24,209 nucleotides of DNA from JARLFX01 sp036404255 (GCA_036404255.1 DASWOP010000185.1:1-24209); one strand, 5' to 3'; positions 15,848-23,729 are shown, counted from the stretch's first letter. Translations and numbers: made by a program. Notes: generated by a model from the letters alone, not told the origin.

Positions 15848-15917
15848 CGACCAATCGGTCGTGCACGTAGCGTGAACCACGTAAGGTACTGCAAAACTGC
15901 GCTTTGGCGCGGTTTTT
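15848..15917 (+). ncRNA. candidate structured RNA or 3' leader downstream of the HNH gene
   Basis: Three hairpins occur in 70 bases. The first is CGACC (15848-15852) with GGTCG (15857-15861). The second is CGTG (15871-15874) with CACG (15878-15881). The third is the intrinsic terminator at 15893-15916. The density of hairpins could indicate a small RNA or a structured 3' untranslated region. No promoter or known family is recognised, so this is speculative. Confidence 0.22.
15893..15917 (+). terminator. intrinsic terminator after the HNH gene
   Basis: The 10-bp stem AAAACTGCGC (15893-15902) pairs with GCGCGGTTTT (15907-15916), with one G-T wobble and a TTTG loop, and ends in five T residues. 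It separates the HNH gene, and any readthrough from ftsA, from ftsZ. Confidence 0.8.
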
Positions 15918-15967
15918 CTGTATGCGCGATGGACTGGGCGATTCAGAATGGGAGATGCGAATGGCGA

Positions 15968-15998
15968 TTGCTCGACGCTATTTGAAACGCGCTATCCT
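15968..15998 (+). promoter_or_regulatory. weak candidate ftsZ promoter
   Basis: TTGCTC (15968-15973) and TATCCT (15993-15998) are separated by 19 bases, 36 bases before the ftsZ ATG. The hexamers and spacing are imperfect. A promoter is expected here because a terminator lies upstream. Confidence 0.25.
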
Positions 15999-16033
15999 TG
16001 ATAAGACGAAGTAATTCAGGAGCATGGGCTTAG

Positions 16034-17563
16034 ATGACTTTTAGCGACAACGATCCTATCCGCATTCAGTATCACGACGACATGATCCACGGGGCGCGGA
16101 TCAAGGTGATCGGCGTGGGCGGTGGGGGCAATAATGCCGTCAACCGGATGATCGCGGCCAAGGTGGAGGGCGTGGAGTTCATCGCCGCCAACACTGATGT
16201 GCAGGCGCTGCAGACTTCGAACGCGCCAGTGAAGCTACAACTCGGCGTGAAGCTGACGAGCGGGCTGGGTGCGGGTGCGAATCCCGATGTGGGACGGCGC
16301 GCGGCGCTGGAAGATTCCGACAAGATTATTGAGGCGCTGGAAGGCGCGGACATGGTGTTCGTCACCGCTGGACTGGGTGGCGGCACGGGCACGGGCGCGG
16401 CGCCGGTGATCGCATCGCTCGCGAGCGAGATGGGCGCGCTTACGGTGGCTGTGGTTACGCGGCCGTTTGCATTTGAAGGCAAGCGGCGCATGCAGCAGGC
16501 GGAGCGCGGCATGCAGGAGCTGCTGGAATCTGTTGACACGATGCTGGTGATCCCGAATGAGAAGTTGCTGGCGGTGGCGCGGGACGCTGGGTTCTTCGAG
16601 AGCTTCCGCATTGCGGATGATGTGCTGCGGCAGGGCGTGCAGGGAATCTCTGACATCATCACGATTCCGGGCATCATCAATCGCGACTTCGCTGACGTAA
16701 AGACGACGATGGCGGGGATGGGTTATGCGGTGATGGGCACGGGCATTAGTTCGGGCACGAACCGCGCGGTGGAGGCGGCGATGGCCGCGATGGCTTCACC
16801 GCTGCTGGAGGCGGGTGCGATCGATGGCGCGCGCGGCATCCTCATCAACATCACGGCTTCGAACTCGATCAAGTTGAGCGAGGTGAATGAGGCTTCGAGC
16901 ATCATCCAGAGCGCGGCGCATGAGGATGCGAACATCATCTTCGGCGCGGTGCAGGATGAGTCGATGGGCGATGAGATCAAGATTACGGTGATCGCGACGG
17001 GCTTCAAGCAGACGAGCTCTGCGGAGATGAACGAGCGACGGGAACGGATGTTGAGCGAGGCTTCGCTGCCGGAGTATGTGCCGGAGCCGATCAAGGTGCA
17101 GTCGAGGCCGAAGGTTGCGCCAAGACCCGAGCCGGAAGCGCCGCGGTTTGCGAGTGAAGAGATCATTGTTCGTGAAGAAGAGGCCGTAGACGACGAAGTG
17201 GCGCCTCCGCTGGAGAAAGAGGAGTTGCGGGCGGTACCGGCATCGGTTTTTGATGACGAGTTTTTCCGGTCGACAGTGCGGTCTGTTGTCGAACGCGAGA
17301 CCGAGGCGGAAGCTGAAGCGCAGGAGCGGCATGATGACGTTTCGCTGCCCAGTGCCGTCCAATATGAAAGAGAGGAAGAGGAGCGCGAGGCCGCGCGCAT
17401 GCGTGATGCTGAACTGCGCATGCAGAGGGAGCTTGCTGCCGAACGCGAGCAAGCCGCAGAGCGTGCAGCTACACCGCCGCCTCGGGCGCCTGAGCCCCCG
17501 CATCAGGATCAGGAATCAGATGAATTGGATATTCCCGCCTTTTTGAGGCGAAGCAGTTCGTAG
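16034..17563 (+). CDS. ftsZ: cell division GTPase FtsZ
   Basis: FtsZ is the tubulin-like GTPase that forms the cytoplasmic division ring. Its 509 residues start with a short tail followed by IKVIGVGGGGNNAVNRMI. The tubulin signature GGGTGTG is at 115-121, and NADNTD-like EFIAANTDVQAL and the catalytic-loop region IINRDFADVKTTM are present. The globular part ends near ITVIATGFKQ (about 325). About 165 residues of charged, Glu/Arg-rich disordered linker follow, longer than in E. coli. The C-terminal peptide DELDIPAFLRRSSS is the conserved site for FtsA and other partners. AGGAG (16018-16022) lies 11 bases before the ATG, slightly long. A tiny out-of-frame ATG at 16024 sits between them. Confidence 0.97.
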   Translation: MTFSDNDPIRIQYHDDMIHGARIKVIGVGGGGNNAVNRMIAAKVEGVEFIAANTDVQALQTSNAPVKLQLGVKLTSGLGAGANPDVGRRAALEDSDKIIEALEGADMVFVTAGLGGGTGTGAAPVIASLASEMGALTVAVVTRPFAFEGKRRMQQAERGMQELLESVDTMLVIPNEKLLAVARDAGFFESFRIADDVLRQGVQGISDIITIPGIINRDFADVKTTMAGMGYAVMGTGISSGTNRAVEAAMAAMASPLLEAGAIDGARGILINITASNSIKLSEVNEASSIIQSAAHEDANIIFGAVQDESMGDEIKITVIATGFKQTSSAEMNERRERMLSEASLPEYVPEPIKVQSRPKVAPRPEPEAPRFASEEIIVREEEAVDDEVAPPLEKEELRAVPASVFDDEFFRSTVRSVVERETEAEAEAQERHDDVSLPSAVQYEREEEEREAARMRDAELRMQRELAAEREQAAERAATPPPRAPEPPHQDQESDELDIPAFLRRSSS

Positions 17564-17608
17564 CGACGCAACACCGGTTTCGCTCATCGAATAAAATGGG
17601 GGAAGCCA

Positions 17609-17677
17609 GTGAATCGAGTTACCCATCCGTATTTCAAGAACGACAACTTTTTGTACGCCGAAGCCATTGATGCTTAG
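17609..17677 (+). CDS. possible 22-residue leader peptide overlapping the transpeptidase start
   Basis: A GTG at 17609, just after GGGGGAAG, opens a 22-residue frame (NRVTHPYFKNDNFLYAEAID, then Ala) whose TAG overlaps the transpeptidase ATG at 17670 by eight bases. The downstream gene has no clear Shine-Dalgarno of its own, so translational coupling is conceivable. The frame could also be chance. Confidence 0.2.
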   Translation: MNRVTHPYFKNDNFLYAEAIDA

Positions 17678-18956
17678 ACATTCCTATATCTCGACGACGC
17701 TGCTGCTGTTGCTGACCGTATTCTGCGCAGCTACGGCTGGAGCGGCTGTTCACCGCAAGCATGCGGCGACGGCAACGACTGCTGTGGCACCGCATCGTGC
17801 GGCGAAGGCGGTGACGCATCGTGCAGCGAGCCGCACGGCACGCACGAGTGCTAAAGCAGCGGTCCCGGCCACGACAACGCGCACGGTGATGATACGTGGA
17901 CGGCGGCGAGTGGTCGTGTCGCGTCGCATCAGCTTCGAACGGTTTACGGCGAGTTCGTTTGCCAGCGATGTGTCTTCCTTGACGATGGGTGATCAGACGG
18001 CGGGCGAAGTTCCTGAGGTGCGGGACGCGGCGTTGCAGGCACTGGGCAACATGAACGGGACGGCACTGGCGATTGATCCAAACACAGGCCGCATTCTGGC
18101 GATGGTGAATCAGAAGCTCGCGCTCTCGCATGGCGCGGAGCCCTGCTCGACGATCAAGCTGACGGTGGCACTGGCGGCGCTGGAAGAGGGTATCATCAAG
18201 CGCGATACGCCGGTGAACCTGGGTGGCAACTATCACCTCAATTTGACGGAGGCGCTGGCGCACTCCAACAATCTCTACTTCGAGACACTGGGGCGGTCGC
18301 TTGGCTTTGAGCGCGTGAAGCACTATGCGAACCAGTTTGGACTGGGCGAACTGGCGGGGTACAACATTCCCGGCGAGCAGTTGGGGACATATCCAGACCA
18401 AGAGCTGCCGGCATCGCTGGGCGGCGTGGGGCGCATGTGCTCGTTCGGCGAGAGCGTCTCCATGACACCGCTGCAACTGGGCGCGCTGGTCTCTGCGATT
18501 GCGAATGGCGGCACGCTCTACTATTTGCAGCATCCGCAGTCGCCGGAAGATATTGCAATGTTCAAGCCGCGTATCAAGCGGATGCTGAACATTGCGCCGC
18601 TGATTCCGGAGATTCAGGATGGTATGCAGGCGGCGGTGCAGTATGGCACGGCGCGTTCGCTGCGGGCGAACTTCCGGCAGTTTCCAGTGCTGGGGAAGAC
18701 GGGCACGTGCTCTAACAACGGCACGCGCTATGGGTGGTTTGCCAGCTATGCGAATACGCCGATGGGACGCATTGTGACGGTGTTCTTTCTGGAGGGCGGA
18801 CGACCGACCTTTGGACCGAAGGCGGCGGAGCTGACGGGCGAGTTCTATCGCGCGCTGTGGGACCACAATTATTTTGTGGGTAAGCCGAGCACGCCTGGGA
18901 TCGCTGATCCGCTGACGCCAGCGCTGTCGCTTGGGCCGGCTGGCGGCGGAGAATAG
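17670..18956 (+). CDS. single-domain penicillin-binding transpeptidase
   Basis: This is a predicted periplasmic serine transpeptidase or DD-peptidase of the penicillin-binding superfamily. ATG 17670 is preferred to TTG 17667. The 428 residues begin with a signal peptide (LRHSYISTTLLLLLTVFCAA, cleavage near ATAGAA). Residues 27-95 or so form a basic Ala/Thr/Arg/His-rich arm. The catalytic domain shows S160-T-I-K163 (SxxK), S199-N-N201 (SxN) and K343-T-G-T (KTG). It lacks the N-terminal dimerisation domain of FtsI-type proteins. The location after ftsZ suggests a role in wall synthesis at division. A class D beta-lactamase-like activity is an alternative not separable here. The C-terminus, DPLTPALSLGPAGGGE, looks as if derived from a dispersed repeat. 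Confidence 0.85.
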   Translation: MLRHSYISTTLLLLLTVFCAATAGAAVHRKHAATATTAVAPHRAAKAVTHRAASRTARTSAKAAVPATTTRTVMIRGRRRVVVSRRISFERFTASSFASDVSSLTMGDQTAGEVPEVRDAALQALGNMNGTALAIDPNTGRILAMVNQKLALSHGAEPCSTIKLTVALAALEEGIIKRDTPVNLGGNYHLNLTEALAHSNNLYFETLGRSLGFERVKHYANQFGLGELAGYNIPGEQLGTYPDQELPASLGGVGRMCSFGESVSMTPLQLGALVSAIANGGTLYYLQHPQSPEDIAMFKPRIKRMLNIAPLIPEIQDGMQAAVQYGTARSLRANFRQFPVLGKTGTCSNNGTRYGWFASYANTPMGRIVTVFFLEGGRPTFGPKAAELTGEFYRALWDHNYFVGKPSTPGIADPLTPALSLGPAGGGE

Positions 18957-18959
18957 CGG

Positions 18960-19005
18960 ATTCGTTTCGCCGCTCGGCATTCGTTTCGCCGCTCGGCATT
19001 CGTTT
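18960..19005 (+). repeat. 19-bp tandem repeat after the transpeptidase gene
   Basis: Two identical 19-bp units beginning ATTCGTTTCGCCGCTCGGC (18960-18978 and 18979-18997) are followed by a partial third unit, ATTCGTTT. They begin just after the stop codon of the transpeptidase gene. Confidence 0.8.
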
Positions 19006-19024
19006 CTTCGCATAGAACAAAAAA

Positions 19025-19081
19025 ACAGATTCTTCCCCTTCCCCCATTCGCTGTGCTCAGGGTCGAGGGTCAGAATGACAG
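19025..19081 (+). repeat. dispersed repeat family A copy
   Basis: ACAGATTCTTCC at the left and GGTCAGAATGACA at the right are the two ends of the family seen at 2991 and 12185. Here they are separated by a longer centre containing TTCGCTGTGCTCAGGGTCGA. It lies in the spacer between the transpeptidase gene and the NAD(P)H-hydrate repair gene. Confidence 0.6.
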
Positions 19082-19161
19082 AGTTGCTATACCCTTCTCA
19101 TTGCGCCGGTTGCGGCGTACTCTTGCAGATAATTTGTTGTGGGTAGAACGGAGCATTCCAC

Positions 19162-20763
19162 GTGAAGATGCTGACTGCGGCTGAGATGGCAGCGACGGAC
19201 AAGCGCACGGCCCAGGGCGGCGTGTTGCTGGCGACGCTAATGGAGAACGCGGGCGGCGCGGTTGCGCGTTTTGTGCGCACGCACTATCGCAAGGCGGAGC
19301 GCGTGCTCGTGATCTGCGGCAAGGGGAATAACGGCGGCGATGGATTTGTTGCCGCGCGGCATCTGGAGGGCGATGGACGGAAGGTGAAGGTGCTGCTGCT
19401 GGCTGACCCGGCGGGGTTGAGCGGCGAGGCGGCGGATGCGTTCGCCAGCTTGCAGGCGGAGCGGCGGGTCAAAATCTATACGGCGAAGGATGAGGCGGAG
19501 TTGGAGGCCGAGGGGCACCGGCTGGTGGAAGCGGACGTGATCGTGGATGCCGTGCTGGGCACGGGATTCAAGCCTCCGCTGCGTGGGCTGGCGGCGCTGC
19601 TGCGAACAAAGCTGGCGGAGATGACGACGCGGGTGGTGGCGGTGGATCTGCCTTCGGGGTGGGACGCGGATTCGATGGAAGAGACGAGCGCTACGGCGTT
19701 TCGCGCAGATGCTGTGGTGACGTTTACTGCACCGAAGCCGGCGCATCTTTTTGGGCATCTGACGATAGGTCCGGTGGTGGTGGCGGAGATTGGATCGCCG
19801 GTGGAGGCGGTGCGATCGGGGGAGAAGATCTTCTGGGCGGGGACGGCGAAGACGCTGGCGGAGGCTCCGCGCGCGATCAATTCCAACAAGGGAAAGTTTG
19901 GACATGTGCTAGTGGTTGGCGGCGCATGGGGCAAGGCGGGCGCGCCGGGGATGGCTTCGCTTGCGGCGCTGCGTACGGGCGCTGGGCTGGTGACGGCGGC
20001 GGTGCCGGAGAGCATTGTGAATACGGTGGCGGGGGTGACGCCGGAGTTGATGCTGGCTCCGCTGCTGGAGGTGGAAGGCGGAACGATTGCGGCGGAGAAT
20101 CTGAAACCAAAGAGGTTAGCGGCGCTGCTGAAGAAGATCAGCGTGGTGGCTGTGGGGCCGGGGCTGGGGACGGAGGGGGAGGCGACGGAGTTTGTGCATG
20201 GGCTGGTGGCGCAGACGGCGGTGCCGATGGTGATTGATGCGGACGCGCTGAATGCGTTTGCGGGGAAGACGAATCTACTCTCAGGCCGCGGGCGCTTCAA
20301 GGGAAGAGGCAAAACGCTGGTGTTGACGCCGCATCCGGGGGAGATGGCGCGGCTGCTGGGCATCAGCGTGAAGGCGGTGGAGGCGGACCGCGTGGGGCTG
20401 GCGCGGGCGTTTGCGAAGAAGCACCAAGTGACGCTGGTTTTGAAGGGTTGGCGGACACTTATTGCGCATTCTGACGGACGTGTCGCGGTGAATACGACGG
20501 GTAACGCGGGGATGGCGAAGGGCGGGAGCGGGGACATCCTGACGGGGATCGTGGCGGCGATGCTGGCGCAGTATCCGGAGCACGTGGCTGAGGCGGTGGA
20601 GGCGGCGGTTTATCTGCATGGGCTGGCAGGAGATTTTGCGACGCATGCTCAGGATGAACACACGGTGCTGGCGACGGATACTCTGGAGCATCTGAGGGAC
20701 GCGTTCAGGTACAGGGTGAAGGATGAGGATGGTCTGGTGTGGCTATGCGGGTTGCGCGGGTGA
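19162..20763 (+). CDS. nnrD: bifunctional NAD(P)H-hydrate epimerase / ADP-dependent dehydratase
   Basis: This metabolite-repair enzyme epimerises and dehydrates damaged NAD(P)H hydrates back to NAD(P)H. The 533 residues match the usual NnrE-NnrD fusion (YjeF type). The N-terminal epimerase domain (about 1-215) has MENAGGAVARF and GKGNNGGDGFVAARHL (from residue 53). The C-terminal ribokinase-like dehydratase domain has NKGKFGHVLVVGGAWGKAGA, DADALNAF, LTPHPGEMARLL and NTTGNAGMAKGGSGDILTG (444-462). GTG 19162 is chosen because GGAG lies eight bases upstream; ATG 19168 would shorten it by two residues. The 3' end overlaps tsaE, a common arrangement for these two genes. Confidence 0.95.
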   Translation: MKMLTAAEMAATDKRTAQGGVLLATLMENAGGAVARFVRTHYRKAERVLVICGKGNNGGDGFVAARHLEGDGRKVKVLLLADPAGLSGEAADAFASLQAERRVKIYTAKDEAELEAEGHRLVEADVIVDAVLGTGFKPPLRGLAALLRTKLAEMTTRVVAVDLPSGWDADSMEETSATAFRADAVVTFTAPKPAHLFGHLTIGPVVVAEIGSPVEAVRSGEKIFWAGTAKTLAEAPRAINSNKGKFGHVLVVGGAWGKAGAPGMASLAALRTGAGLVTAAVPESIVNTVAGVTPELMLAPLLEVEGGTIAAENLKPKRLAALLKKISVVAVGPGLGTEGEATEFVHGLVAQTAVPMVIDADALNAFAGKTNLLSGRGRFKGRGKTLVLTPHPGEMARLLGISVKAVEADRVGLARAFAKKHQVTLVLKGWRTLIAHSDGRVAVNTTGNAGMAKGGSGDILTGIVAAMLAQYPEHVAEAVEAAVYLHGLAGDFATHAQDEHTVLATDTLEHLRDAFRYRVKDEDGLVWLCGLRG

Positions 20764-21188
20764 CTAAGAGCTGGACAACTAAGTCGGCTGAAGAGACGGT
20801 GCTGGTGGGGCGTGAGCTGGCGGCGATGCTGCGGCCGCCGAAGCTGCTGATCCTGCGTGGCAATCTTGGCGCGGGGAAGACGACGCTGGTGAAGGGTTTG
20901 GCGGCGGAGCTGACTTCGGTGGAGCAGGAGGATGTGACCAGTCCGACGTTTACGCTGGTGCATGAGTACAGCGGCGGAAGTGTGCTGCTGTATCACCTCG
21001 ACCTTTATCGTCTGCAGCAGGAGCGGGAGCTGGATGTGCTGGGGATTGAGGAGATGCGGCGCGAGGAGACGATTGTGCTGGTGGAGTGGGGTGAGAAGTT
21101 TCCCGGGCTGGTGAGCGAGGCGGATGGGGAGATTGCGATTGAGCATGGCGGCGGGGATTTGAGGACGATTACGCTGCGGCTGGGGTAA
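20739..21188 (+). CDS. tsaE: tRNA threonylcarbamoyladenosine biosynthesis ATPase TsaE
   Basis: TsaE is the small P-loop ATPase that works with TsaB and TsaD to form the t6A modification on ANN-decoding tRNAs. Its 149 residues contain the Walker A GNLGAGKT (41-48), SPTFTLVHEY, YHLDLYRL (about 85-92) and IVLVEWGEKF with Glu117-Trp, all characteristic. GTG 20739 has GAGG ten bases upstream; ATG 20745 is an alternative start. It overlaps the end of the NAD(P)H-hydrate gene by about 25 bases, so translation is probably coupled. Residues after about 125 are less conserved. Confidence 0.93.
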   Translation: MAMRVARVTKSWTTKSAEETVLVGRELAAMLRPPKLLILRGNLGAGKTTLVKGLAAELTSVEQEDVTSPTFTLVHEYSGGSVLLYHLDLYRLQQERELDVLGIEEMRREETIVLVEWGEKFPGLVSEADGEIAIEHGGGDLRTITLRLG

Positions 21189-21416
21189 AGAGAGTGATGG
21201 CATCAAGTTTTGCGCGCGTCGCGCGGGCGTCGCGATGAAACTGCGACGCTATCCCACTCATCCCGCGATGAAGCTGCGTGATGAATGGGGCACCCGGCAA
21301 ACCCGGGTCTCAGAAGCGAGACCCGGGGCACCCGCATCTGGCTGTTCCCGGAGCACTCTTCTGTGGATGGTCAAAACCTGTCAAGCCCCCTGGAGTGCGT
21401 GGAAGACTGTAAGTTA
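21189..21416. repeat. repeat-filled spacer with REP-like hairpin after tsaE
   Basis: No gene is seen. The stretch 21230-21300 repeats units like GATGAAACTGCGACG and GATGAATGGGGCACC, related to about 3088-3170. At 21302-21327 a perfect 10-bp inverted repeat CCCGGGTCTC / GAGACCCGGG surrounds a 6-base loop and is flanked by direct copies of GGGGCACCCG. It could act as a REP-type element or slow transcription; it has no T tract. Confidence 0.6.
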
Positions 21417-21444
21417 TTGATTGTAAATGATAAATAGGTTTAAA
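21417..21444 (+). promoter_or_regulatory. candidate promoter of the ABC-F gene
   Basis: TTGATT (21417-21422) and TTTAAA (21439-21444) are separated by 16 bases in an unusually AT-rich patch 45 bases before the ATG at 21489. The match is moderate. Confidence 0.35.
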
Positions 21445-21488
21445 CGGGTTGGCGTAGTACTGGGGTCATAGCTAGTAAACTAGTACCT

Positions 21489-23339
21489 ATGCCACCAATT
21501 CTCAACGCACAGGGTCTGACGAAGGCCTTCGGTTCTGCACCACTCTTCCGCAATATCGCGTTTCCCGTGTCTGAGAATGATCGGATTGGACTGATTGGGC
21601 CGAATGGCTCCGGCAAATCTACGCTGATGCGCATTCTGGCTGGGGCCGAGACGCCCGACGAGGGCGAGATCGCTATGCGCAAGCGGGCTACGGTCGGCTA
21701 TGTGGAACAGACTTCGGTCTTCACGCCGGGACGCACGGTACGTTCCGTGATCAAGGATGCTCTGATCCGGGCGCATGTGCCCGCCGTGGAGCACGATGCC
21801 CGGCTCTTCGACACGCTGGGGCGGGCGGGATTCGCAGATGTGGCTGGGCCGACGGGGCTGGCGACGTTTGACGATGAGGCGGCGACACTTAGCGGCGGCT
21901 GGCGCAAGAGGCTGGCGATCACCGAGACGCTGGTATCGAAGCCGGATGTGCTGCTGCTGGATGAGCCGACGAACCATCTTGATCTCGAGGGCATTCAGTG
22001 GCTCGAAGGGATGCTGCGGCAGGGCGGGTTTGCCTGCGTGGTGGTGAGCCATGACCGGTATTTTCTGGAGAATGTGGCGACGGAGATGGTGGAGCTGGAC
22101 CATGTCTACGCCGATGGCGCGCTGCGGGTGAAGGGAAATTACAGCAAGTTCCTCGAAGCGAAGGAGCTGTACCTGGAGGCGCAGTCGCGGCAGCAGAGTG
22201 CGCTGAAGAACAAGGTGCGGCGCGAGGTGGAGTGGCTGCGGCGCGGACCGAAGGCGCGGGCGACGAAGGCGAAGGCACGGATCGATAGGGCGCACGAGTT
22301 GATTGGCGAACTGGCGGCGGTGAATGCGCGGCAGCAGACGACGACGGCGGACATCGGCTTTGCGGCGACGGAGCGCGACACCAAGCGGCTGATCGAGGCG
22401 AAGCGCATCACGGTGGCGATGGGTGGACGGACGCTGTTTGGGCCGATGGACCTGAGCATCACGGCGGGGATGCGACTGGGACTGGTGGGGCCGAACGGCA
22501 GCGGCAAGACGACGCTGATGCGGATGTTGGCGGAGCTGTATCCGCCGGACGCTGGAACGATCAAGCAGGCACAGGGGCTGCGGGTGGTGTACTTCGACCA
22601 GAACCGCGAACTGGATGAGAAGCAGACGTTGCGGCGTGCGCTGGCACCGGACTCCGATGCGGTGGTGTATCAGGACCGCGTGATCCACGTGGCGAGCTGG
22701 GCGGCACGGTTTCTGTTTACAGGCGAGCAGTTGAATCAGCCGGTGGAGCGGCTCTCTGGCGGCGAGCGGGCGCGAGTGTTGATTGCGAAGCTGATGCTGC
22801 AGCCGGCGGATGTGCTGATGCTGGATGAGCCGACGAACGATCTGGATATTCCGACGCTGGAGATTCTGGAGGAGAGCTTGCTGGAGTTTCCGGGCGCGCT
22901 GATCCTGGTGACGCATGACCGGTATCTGCTGGATCGCGTATCGACCACGGTGCTTGGGCTGGATGCGAAGGGCGGCGCGGAACGGTTTGCTGATTATTCG
23001 CAGTGGGAGCTTTGGCAGGAGGAGAGTAGGGCGGCGAGCCAGCGAGTCAGCAAGTCAGCGAGTCAGCAGGGCGGTGAGCCGTCCGGGCAGAAGAGCGGTT
23101 CTTCCTCCAGCAGCAAGAAGAAGCTTTCTTATCTGGAGGCGCGGGAGTTTGCGACGATTGAGCAGCACGTGGAAGAGGCGGAAGAGCGGCTGAATGCGGC
23201 GCGGCATGCGGTGGATGATCCGGCGGTCGCGACCAACGCGGAGGCTCTACAGAAGGCGCTGGCCGAGCAGGAGATTGCGCAGGAGGCGGCGGACAAACTG
23301 TATGCTCGGTGGGCGGAGCTGACGGAGAAGGCGGGATAG
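21489..23339 (+). CDS. uup: ABC-F family ATPase, Uup type
   Basis: This is a soluble ABC-F protein with two ATPase domains and no membrane segments; members act on the ribosome or, for Uup, in translation quality control and transposon excision. In 616 residues it has Walker A GPNGSGKST at 37-45 and 334-342. The signatures are LSGGWRKR (from 134) and LSGGERAR (from 422), and the Walker B motifs are DVLLLDEPTNHLD and DVLMLDEPTNDLD. A charged linker between the domains (KNKVRREVEWLRRGPKARAT) is typical of the Uup branch. So is the C-terminal coiled coil from about 545 (SYLEAREFATIEQHVEEAEE). Residues about 518-528 are encoded by an 8-bp tandem repeat. The gene appears monocistronic. Confidence 0.93.
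   Translation: MPPILNAQGLTKAFGSAPLFRNIAFPVSENDRIGLIGPNGSGKSTLMRILAGAETPDEGEIAMRKRATVGYVEQTSVFTPGRTVRSVIKDALIRAHVPAVEHDARLFDTLGRAGFADVAGPTGLATFDDEAATLSGGWRKRLAITETLVSKPDVLLLDEPTNHLDLEGIQWLEGMLRQGGFACVVVSHDRYFLENVATEMVELDHVYADGALRVKGNYSKFLEAKELYLEAQSRQQSALKNKVRREVEWLRRGPKARATKAKARIDRAHELIGELAAVNARQQTTTADIGFAATERDTKRLIEAKRITVAMGGRTLFGPMDLSITAGMRLGLVGPNGSGKTTLMRMLAELYPPDAGTIKQAQGLRVVYFDQNRELDEKQTLRRALAPDSDAVVYQDRVIHVASWAARFLFTGEQLNQPVERLSGGERARVLIAKLMLQPADVLMLDEPTNDLDIPTLEILEESLLEFPGALILVTHDRYLLDRVSTTVLGLDAKGGAERFADYSQWELWQEESRAASQRVSKSASQQGGEPSGQKSGSSSSSKKKLSYLEAREFATIEQHVEEAEERLNAARHAVDDPAVATNAEALQKALAEQEIAQEAADKLYARWAELTEKAG
23040..23071 (+). repeat. 8-bp tandem repeat inside the uup coding sequence
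   Basis: Octamers CAGCGAGT, CAGCAAGT, CAGCGAGT and CAGCAGGG follow in a row within the linker between the second ATPase domain and the C-terminal coiled coil. The unit is not a multiple of three, so a gain or loss of one copy would shift the frame and remove the coiled coil. Confidence 0.8.
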
Positions 23340-23729
23340 GTCCTGCGCCCTTCGCGATGCTCGAGGGCAGGCTCCCGGCGAAAGGCTCGCTCTGCGCGCA
23401 GAGGCAACTGCGGAAGGTTCACCGGTCAAATAATGCGGCTGAGCTCACAGAGGTAGATCCTGCGAACCCGGGTCTATTTGTGTTGGTTGCGGGTGTGTTT
23501 TTCTGGGGATGGATTTGTGGCGGTGGTAGAGAACCAAGTTCCGCGCGCTTCGCTTCGGAATGACAAACAAAAGCAAGTGCAAATTCGAGAAGCAGATTCT
23601 TCGGCTGCGCTCAGCGACTGTCTTGATTTGTCAAGGCAGGTTATGGAAAAGGCGGGGGGGAGCGCCTCGGGAAACGGGCAAGAGGGCGCGCGTTTCCCGC
23701 TTTCCCACAACCTCTGCTGCTGGGAGAGT
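23340..23729. repeat. non-coding spacer with repeat remnants between uup and the transposase
   Basis: No gene is seen. A perfect 14-bp palindrome CTCTGCGCGCAGAG lies at 23390-23403. Repeat-A-like pieces lie at 23536-23567 (TTCCGCGCGCTTCGCTTCGG then AATGACA) and 23591-23615 (AGCAGATTCTTCGGCTGCGC). A 9-bp inverted repeat CGGGAAACG/CGTTTCCCG with a 14-base loop lies at 23668-23699, close to the transposase 3' end. The latter could belong to the end of the insertion sequence or terminate transcription; no T tract follows. Confidence 0.5.
23668..23699. repeat. inverted repeat near the transposase 3' end
   Basis: CGGGAAACG (23668-23676) and CGTTTCCCG (23691-23699) are exact inverted copies around 14 bases, about 30 bases beyond the transposase stop. 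It may be a subterminal structure of the insertion sequence or an unrelated hairpin. Confidence 0.5.

Noticed and set aside
15795..15892. Possible tRNA between HNH gene and terminator
   Set aside because: No cloverleaf, no GTTCRA T-loop and no acceptor stem could be formed.
16024..16044. Six-codon upstream frame before ftsZ
   Set aside because: Its ATG is only one base from the AGGAG, too close for initiation; the ribosome site fits ftsZ at 16034 better.
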